From assembly GCF_001457475.1 (NCBI RefSeq), contig NZ_LN831029.1, positions 6,014,001 to 6,078,000 of the forward strand: a DNA stretch of 64,000 bases. Direction: 5' to 3'. Each line of letters begins with the position of its first letter. The stretch's first letter is position 1. The notes under the pieces were generated by a model. It did not search any database and was not told where the DNA came from. It worked only from the letters and a program-made list of their open reading frames with translations. The DNA comes from Achromobacter xylosoxidans. GTDB taxonomy: Bacteria; Pseudomonadota; Gammaproteobacteria; Burkholderiales; Burkholderiaceae_B. A program made the position numbers and the translations under genes. Shown one piece after another: positions 60,176-64,000 of this stretch.

Positions 60176-63100
60176 CTAAAAGCGAACCTCCATGCCTAAC
60201 GCAACAGAGCGCCCCGGCGCGAATGTGCGTGCCATCGCATCGGAATATCCGTCGACATACATTCGGTTGGTGATGTTCTCGACTGACGCCATAAGCTTGA
60301 CGTTGTCATTGGCTTGATAACTGGCATACCAGTCCCAAGTCGTGTACTTGAACCAAACCTGGGAGCCGCCAGAATCGCGGTTGTACCAACCGTCACCGCT
60401 GTAGTTGAATCTCACGCCAGTATCCAGCTTGCGCTCCAGCAAGCGCACGCCGACCAGCAGCGTGCCTTTATCCACCGGCTTGGCGATCGCGCTGTTGAAG
60501 ACGAAGTTGTCGCACACGACCTGATCATCAGCCCAAGCTCGCCACGATTCATACCCGCGCGCGAGGGCTTTCTGATGCTCGACCGGATAGCTTCCATCTG
60601 CATTCGGGCGGTCGAATTTGTTTTCGCCAGACCCCAGGAAGTAAAGGTCTTCGCAGAACTTGTTGGGGCCGCCTAGATAATGGGTATAGCTCGCCCCCCC
60701 ATAGATCCAGCCAGCCTCATAACGCCCTTCAAATTCCAATCCGCGGAACTTTGTGCGGTTGCGGTTATTGACGAAGGCTGTTGTGCCGGGCAATGGCAAT
60801 CTTTCCAGGTTGGAGCCGGGCAAAATGACGTCCATAGACGAAAAAAGGTAGTTATCCGCCCTCGTGTCGAAGTAGCCCGCCTTTAGCGATAGACTGTCGC
60901 CATCCAACGCGACGTCCTGGAATATGGTGTTGGCGCCTACCTCCCAGGTCCGTGAGGTTTCCGGCTCTGCATTCGGATTGGGGTAGATGGAGGCAAATCC
61001 ATCTCTAGGATGATTGCCCACCATCAGCATTTCGTTGATGGCGGGAGGCCTCCAGGACTTACCCCAGCTACCGTACACCTCCAGCCAATTGGTTGGCCGA
61101 ATCGCTCCGGACAACGCGGGCAACAGCATCCCGGCACTGCGACTCACGTCGTAGTCATACAAGGCGTTCTGGTCGTCGAGGTCTTCAGGCTGAAACTCCT
61201 TTTCGTAGTCAGAGGATCTACGGCCGCCAGGTATGTAGAAGTTCTTCGTTCTTCCACGTTGATCGACGTACTTCGGCACATCGGCCCACCAAGCAGCGAT
61301 GGCCGATTCGTCGCCAGCTAACGCCAAACGGCAACCTGGCCCGTAAACAGACTGAACTTGGCTGCGCGGGTTTTCGTTTGGTGCCAGCGCTGGAAAGGCG
61401 CCATAAGCGCACATTTCTTTTGCAAACTTATCGAGCCTGGATAGGTGGACTGTCTGTTTGCCGGGAACTTGCGTCTTTCCCTTGAGTCCGTAGCGTTCGT
61501 AACGAAGGCTGGCAGATACGGTGAAGAAATCGTCTTCGAGCTTCAGTTCTGTGAAGATGCTGCCCATGCTGCGACGACCTTGGGGATTGAGCGCATCCTT
61601 ACCTGTAGTGCCAATGGGACGCACCTCGCGACCATCGTGATTCCAGCGCTGGTTCGAAGTTGTATGGTCAGTGAAATACTCTACGCCGTAGTTCGCACTG
61701 AGCGTTGTCGCCCCGAACACGAAACGCGATGTGTTGTCGAGCTGAAATCCTTGGGTCTTGGTGGACAGGCGATTGTTTCGGCCCACACCGTACTGCCTGC
61801 AAACGTCGAGTGCGTAGGGAGTTTTATCGGGCTTCTCACAAGCGCCGCTATCCCAATACTCCTTATCAATATTCTCTCGGATCTTTGTTGCGTCTGTGAA
61901 TCCGCCATCAAATCTGGATAATGGATAGGTTGGCATCGTGTAATTCTCAACATTGGTTTCGACGCCATAAACCTTCGCTTTCAGATCAAGTAGAGGGTTG
62001 TCCACCGGCTTGATTTTGTAATCGAGGGCGTAGCTGTTTGACTGGGCCTTCGAAGTTCCCATCTTGCGCCAAGGAGTGCCGCTCTCCTGTACCGACGTGT
62101 CGGCATCAGTGGTGTAGGAGTAGCCGACTCGCGTGCCAACGTAGCTGAACAACAGCGACTGATCATCACTCAGTTTCCAGCGTGCCTTAAACAGACCGGA
62201 TTCCTGTTCTTGAGCGGCGAACTTCACATCGTTGAATTCAATCTTTCCGCCGTTGAACCACACTGAATTCTGGCCCTCGATACCTCCGCGCGCGCCAATC
62301 CGATAATCCCCAATCGACCGCCGCGACACCGCCGCCAGCACTTCCAGGTTCTCACCCGCGCGCGCCGCGCCCGCCGCGCTGCCGATGAAGTTGGTACCGT
62401 TCCCCTGATATCCCATCCCGGACGTGCCGCGCAGCTTCAGCCCGATATCCCTGCCTTCGCGCAGCACATCCCCAAAATCCAGCGTCCGAAAATCCACGCT
62501 CCCCGCCATCGCGCCGGTGCCATGCACCCCACGCACCACGCCCCGCTCCACCTCTACCTCGGACAGCAGTTCCGAATCGACATACATTTCTCCATTGCGC
62601 TGCATGTGCCCGTTCTGCACGAAGTCCTGGCGCATGCCGTCGATCATCATGTTGACGCGGCCGAAGTCCTGCATGCCGCGGATGTTGATCGACAGGCCGG
62701 GGTTCTGGCGGTTGACGGCGCTGGCGACGCCGGGGGTGTCCTGGATGAGTTCGGCGGCGTGGCGGACCGGCACGCGGTCCATTTCTTCACGCGTGATGAT
62801 GCTGACGGCGCGGGGCGCTTGATAGACACGCTCGTTGACGGTGTTGCCTTGAACCACCACTGGTTTGAGCGAGTACACCTGGGAACGACCGCCCGGGCCG
62901 TTATCGACCAATTGAAAGCTCAGGCGTCCGTTGCCTTCTGAAATCCGATAGCCGATGGGGCTGTTGCCGAGGAGATGCTTGAGCCCGGCGACGAGGCTGT
63001 AGGTACCCTGGGTGGCGACGCTGGTGTACGAGGAAAGATCGACATCGCCCACGTAGAGATCGACGCCGGCCTGCCGGGCGAACGCCAGCACCGCTTGCAT

Positions 63101-63265
63101 CATTGGCTGGGCCGAGATGTCGAAGGCGCGCGTCTGGCGGATGGCTTCCTGCTGACGGTCGAGCTGTCCCGATGCCACCGGTTGCGGTTGAGCCCACACC
63201 GAGGCAGCGTGTGGCATCGCGAGCATCCCCGCGCACATCATTCGCCGGGCCAACCTCGCCTTCAT
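60176..63265 (-). CDS. hasR: TonB-dependent haem/haemophore receptor HasR
   Basis: This 1029-residue receptor has a signal peptide (to about VWAQP), an STN domain at about 45-115 (RAFDISAQPMMQAVLAFARQ, LVAGLKHLLGNSPIGYRIS), a plug (VSIITREEMDRVPVRHAAEL, then LSINIRGMQDFGRVNMMIDG) and a very large barrel ending GMEVRF. The size and adjacency to hasA identify HasR. The STN domain implies it could signal, but no sigma/anti-sigma pair adjoins. ATG 63265 follows GAAGAGAAG; a TTG at 63307 is a weaker alternative. A Fur-like box precedes the gene. Confidence 0.92.
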   Translation of the reverse strand: MKARLARRMMCAGMLAMPHAASVWAQPQPVASGQLDRQQEAIRQTRAFDISAQPMMQAVLAFARQAGVDLYVGDVDLSSYTSVATQGTYSLVAGLKHLLGNSPIGYRISEGNGRLSFQLVDNGPGGRSQVYSLKPVVVQGNTVNERVYQAPRAVSIITREEMDRVPVRHAAELIQDTPGVASAVNRQNPGLSINIRGMQDFGRVNMMIDGMRQDFVQNGHMQRNGEMYVDSELLSEVEVERGVVRGVHGTGAMAGSVDFRTLDFGDVLREGRDIGLKLRGTSGMGYQGNGTNFIGSAAGAARAGENLEVLAAVSRRSIGDYRIGARGGIEGQNSVWFNGGKIEFNDVKFAAQEQESGLFKARWKLSDDQSLLFSYVGTRVGYSYTTDADTSVQESGTPWRKMGTSKAQSNSYALDYKIKPVDNPLLDLKAKVYGVETNVENYTMPTYPLSRFDGGFTDATKIRENIDKEYWDSGACEKPDKTPYALDVCRQYGVGRNNRLSTKTQGFQLDNTSRFVFGATTLSANYGVEYFTDHTTSNQRWNHDGREVRPIGTTGKDALNPQGRRSMGSIFTELKLEDDFFTVSASLRYERYGLKGKTQVPGKQTVHLSRLDKFAKEMCAYGAFPALAPNENPRSQVQSVYGPGCRLALAGDESAIAAWWADVPKYVDQRGRTKNFYIPGGRRSSDYEKEFQPEDLDDQNALYDYDVSRSAGMLLPALSGAIRPTNWLEVYGSWGKSWRPPAINEMLMVGNHPRDGFASIYPNPNAEPETSRTWEVGANTIFQDVALDGDSLSLKAGYFDTRADNYLFSSMDVILPGSNLERLPLPGTTAFVNNRNRTKFRGLEFEGRYEAGWIYGGASYTHYLGGPNKFCEDLYFLGSGENKFDRPNADGSYPVEHQKALARGYESWRAWADDQVVCDNFVFNSAIAKPVDKGTLLVGVRLLERKLDTGVRFNYSGDGWYNRDSGGSQVWFKYTTWDWYASYQANDNVKLMASVENITNRMYVDGYSDAMARTFAPGRSVALGMEVRF

Positions 63266-63310
63266 CAATCTTCTCTTCACTTTCGTCTCTGGTTTCAGCC
63301 GATGCAAACG

Positions 63311-63329
63311 CGCATCATTACCATTAACG
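63311..63329. promoter_or_regulatory. Fur-like box upstream of hasR
   Basis: Read on the minus strand, GTTAAT and GGTAAT hexamers (each one base from GATAAT) lie in tandem about 45 bases before the hasR ATG at 63265. This resembles the Fur box at 511-529 and fits iron repression of the has operon. Confidence 0.6.
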
Positions 63330-63463
63330 TTTGAGAATCGAACTACAGTAAAAAAAGTTCGGAAAAGACAGTTGCCAGAGGGAGAGCGGCGCGAAGGCGT
63401 CCTGACTTGGTCTTACTCAGGGCCGTGCATCCGAGCCGAGCGTATCTCGCGGCGGCCGGTGAT

Positions 63464-64000
63464 TTACCCGGCCAGTTTTTCCGCCGCGGCTTGCAGCCCG
63501 CCGAGAATGCCGTCCGCGAGCGCTTCGGGAAATCCGGTTGGAATCAGTTCGCTGACGGTGCGTATCACCTGCTCGGTCCGGGCTACCAGGTCGTCGATCA
63601 CGAAACGCGCGTCGCGCCCGTCCGGCGTGACGACGCCATGCTCGGCGCCCAGCGCCAGCCAGTGTCTGCGTTGAATGTCCTGCATCTTCCAGTGCGGATT
63701 CCTGGTGCGCACGGCCATGGCCATTCTTGCCTTGAACGGCGACAGCTGATTCGCGCGCGCTCCCATGACCGGGTAGGCGGACAGCACATCGTAGAGCGGC
63801 GCAAGCTCGTAGGCGCCGCCGGGGCGCAGGAAGATGCTGAAGTTCTTGGCGTGCCCATCCGTGGCGCGCAGCATCCAGAAGATAACCTGTGCCTGAAAGA
63901 AGATCCGCCGATCACGGTCAGGGTCCAGGGACGTGGACAGCAGCCTCATGATGAGCCCCATGCCCGGCCCGCCATCCGCCTCGTATTTCAGATGCGGCGG
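63464..64000 (-). CDS. HipA-like kinase toxin, C-terminal part (continues beyond the window)
   Basis: The frame is open from position 64000 (PPHLKYEADGGPGMGLIMRL) to the stop at 63464, giving 178 residues of the C-terminal kinase lobe. HipA features are FFQAQVIFWMLRATDGHAKN with the catalytic Asp-x-His-x-Lys-Asn region, FSIFLRPGGAYELAPLYDVL with the metal-binding Tyr-Asp, and SAYPVMGARANQ. HipA phosphorylates aminoacyl-tRNA synthetases and acts with HipB. The N-terminal half and any hipB lie outside the window. The 198 bases between it and the hasR ATG hold the Fur-like box and no other gene. Confidence 0.88.
   Translation of the reverse strand, partial: PPHLKYEADGGPGMGLIMRLLSTSLDPDRDRRIFFQAQVIFWMLRATDGHAKNFSIFLRPGGAYELAPLYDVLSAYPVMGARANQLSPFKARMAMAVRTRNPHWKMQDIQRRHWLALGAEHGVVTPDGRDARFVIDDLVARTEQVIRTVSELIPTGFPEALADGILGGLQAAAEKLAG

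Overview
The window is a GC-rich bacterial chromosome segment. Its gene content points to the Alcaligenaceae (Bordetella/Achromobacter group, Betaproteobacteria). This is an inference from several traits: four stand-alone Bug/TctC-type periplasmic receptors, a FecI-FecR-receptor iron locus, a PrpF end fragment, CaiB/HMG-CoA-lyase catabolic operons and dense small catabolic clusters each with its own regulator. No rRNA or CRISPR array was seen. One tRNA gene, tRNA-Gly(CCC), is present.

Layout. Positions 1-4.6 kb hold the end of prpF and a Fur-box-preceded ECF sigma/anti-sigma/TonB-receptor unit. 4.6-8.7 kb (minus strand) hold an apparently exported argininosuccinate-lyase-like enzyme, a sensor kinase without a neighbouring response regulator, and a LuxR-type regulator. 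8.85-17.2 kb is a plus-strand aromatic-acid catabolic operon: FAD monooxygenase, DUF2783-like protein, VOC protein, metallo-beta-lactamase-fold protein, FAA hydrolase, maleylacetoacetate isomerase, MHS transporter and class I fumarase. It looks like a gentisate-type route ending in malate and pyruvate, but it has no recognisable cupin ring dioxygenase. 17.2-21.1 kb hold an SDR/BKACE/solute-binding-protein operon with a divergent Crp/Fnr regulator. 21.1-31.6 kb are mixed catabolic genes, including a citrate synthase fused to a DNA-binding helix-turn-helix, an enolase-superfamily dehydratase, an RraA/HMG-aldolase-like protein, two amidases and a TetR gene with twin operators.

31.6-33.8 kb is a small genomic island. 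A 21-bp direct repeat derived from the 3' end of tRNA-Gly(CCC) flanks an AbiE-like pair: an intact regulator with a PD-(D/E)XK-like N-terminus and a doubly disrupted nucleotidyltransferase. 33.9-38.2 kb hold a Bug/HMG-CoA-lyase-like/CoA-transferase operon with a LysR gene. 38.3-45.6 kb are mostly housekeeping genes (trmB, pip-like, thiS, ffh, cytochrome c assembly protein, ampD, GST).

45.7-49.7 kb is a visibly AT-richer unit: an RTX-type protein with a hydrophobic core, followed by three tandem paralogous membrane proteins, read here as a candidate secreted toxin with an immunity family. 49.9-54.5 kb hold a Bug/epimerase/aldehyde-dehydrogenase operon with a LysR regulator. 54.7-63.3 kb are a complete haem-acquisition locus (hasR-hasA plus type I secretion genes hasD, hasE and a TolC-like protein) with a Fur-like box, a poly-C tract and an internal terminator. 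The window ends inside a hipA-like gene. The has exporter could in principle also secrete the RTX protein; this is untested.
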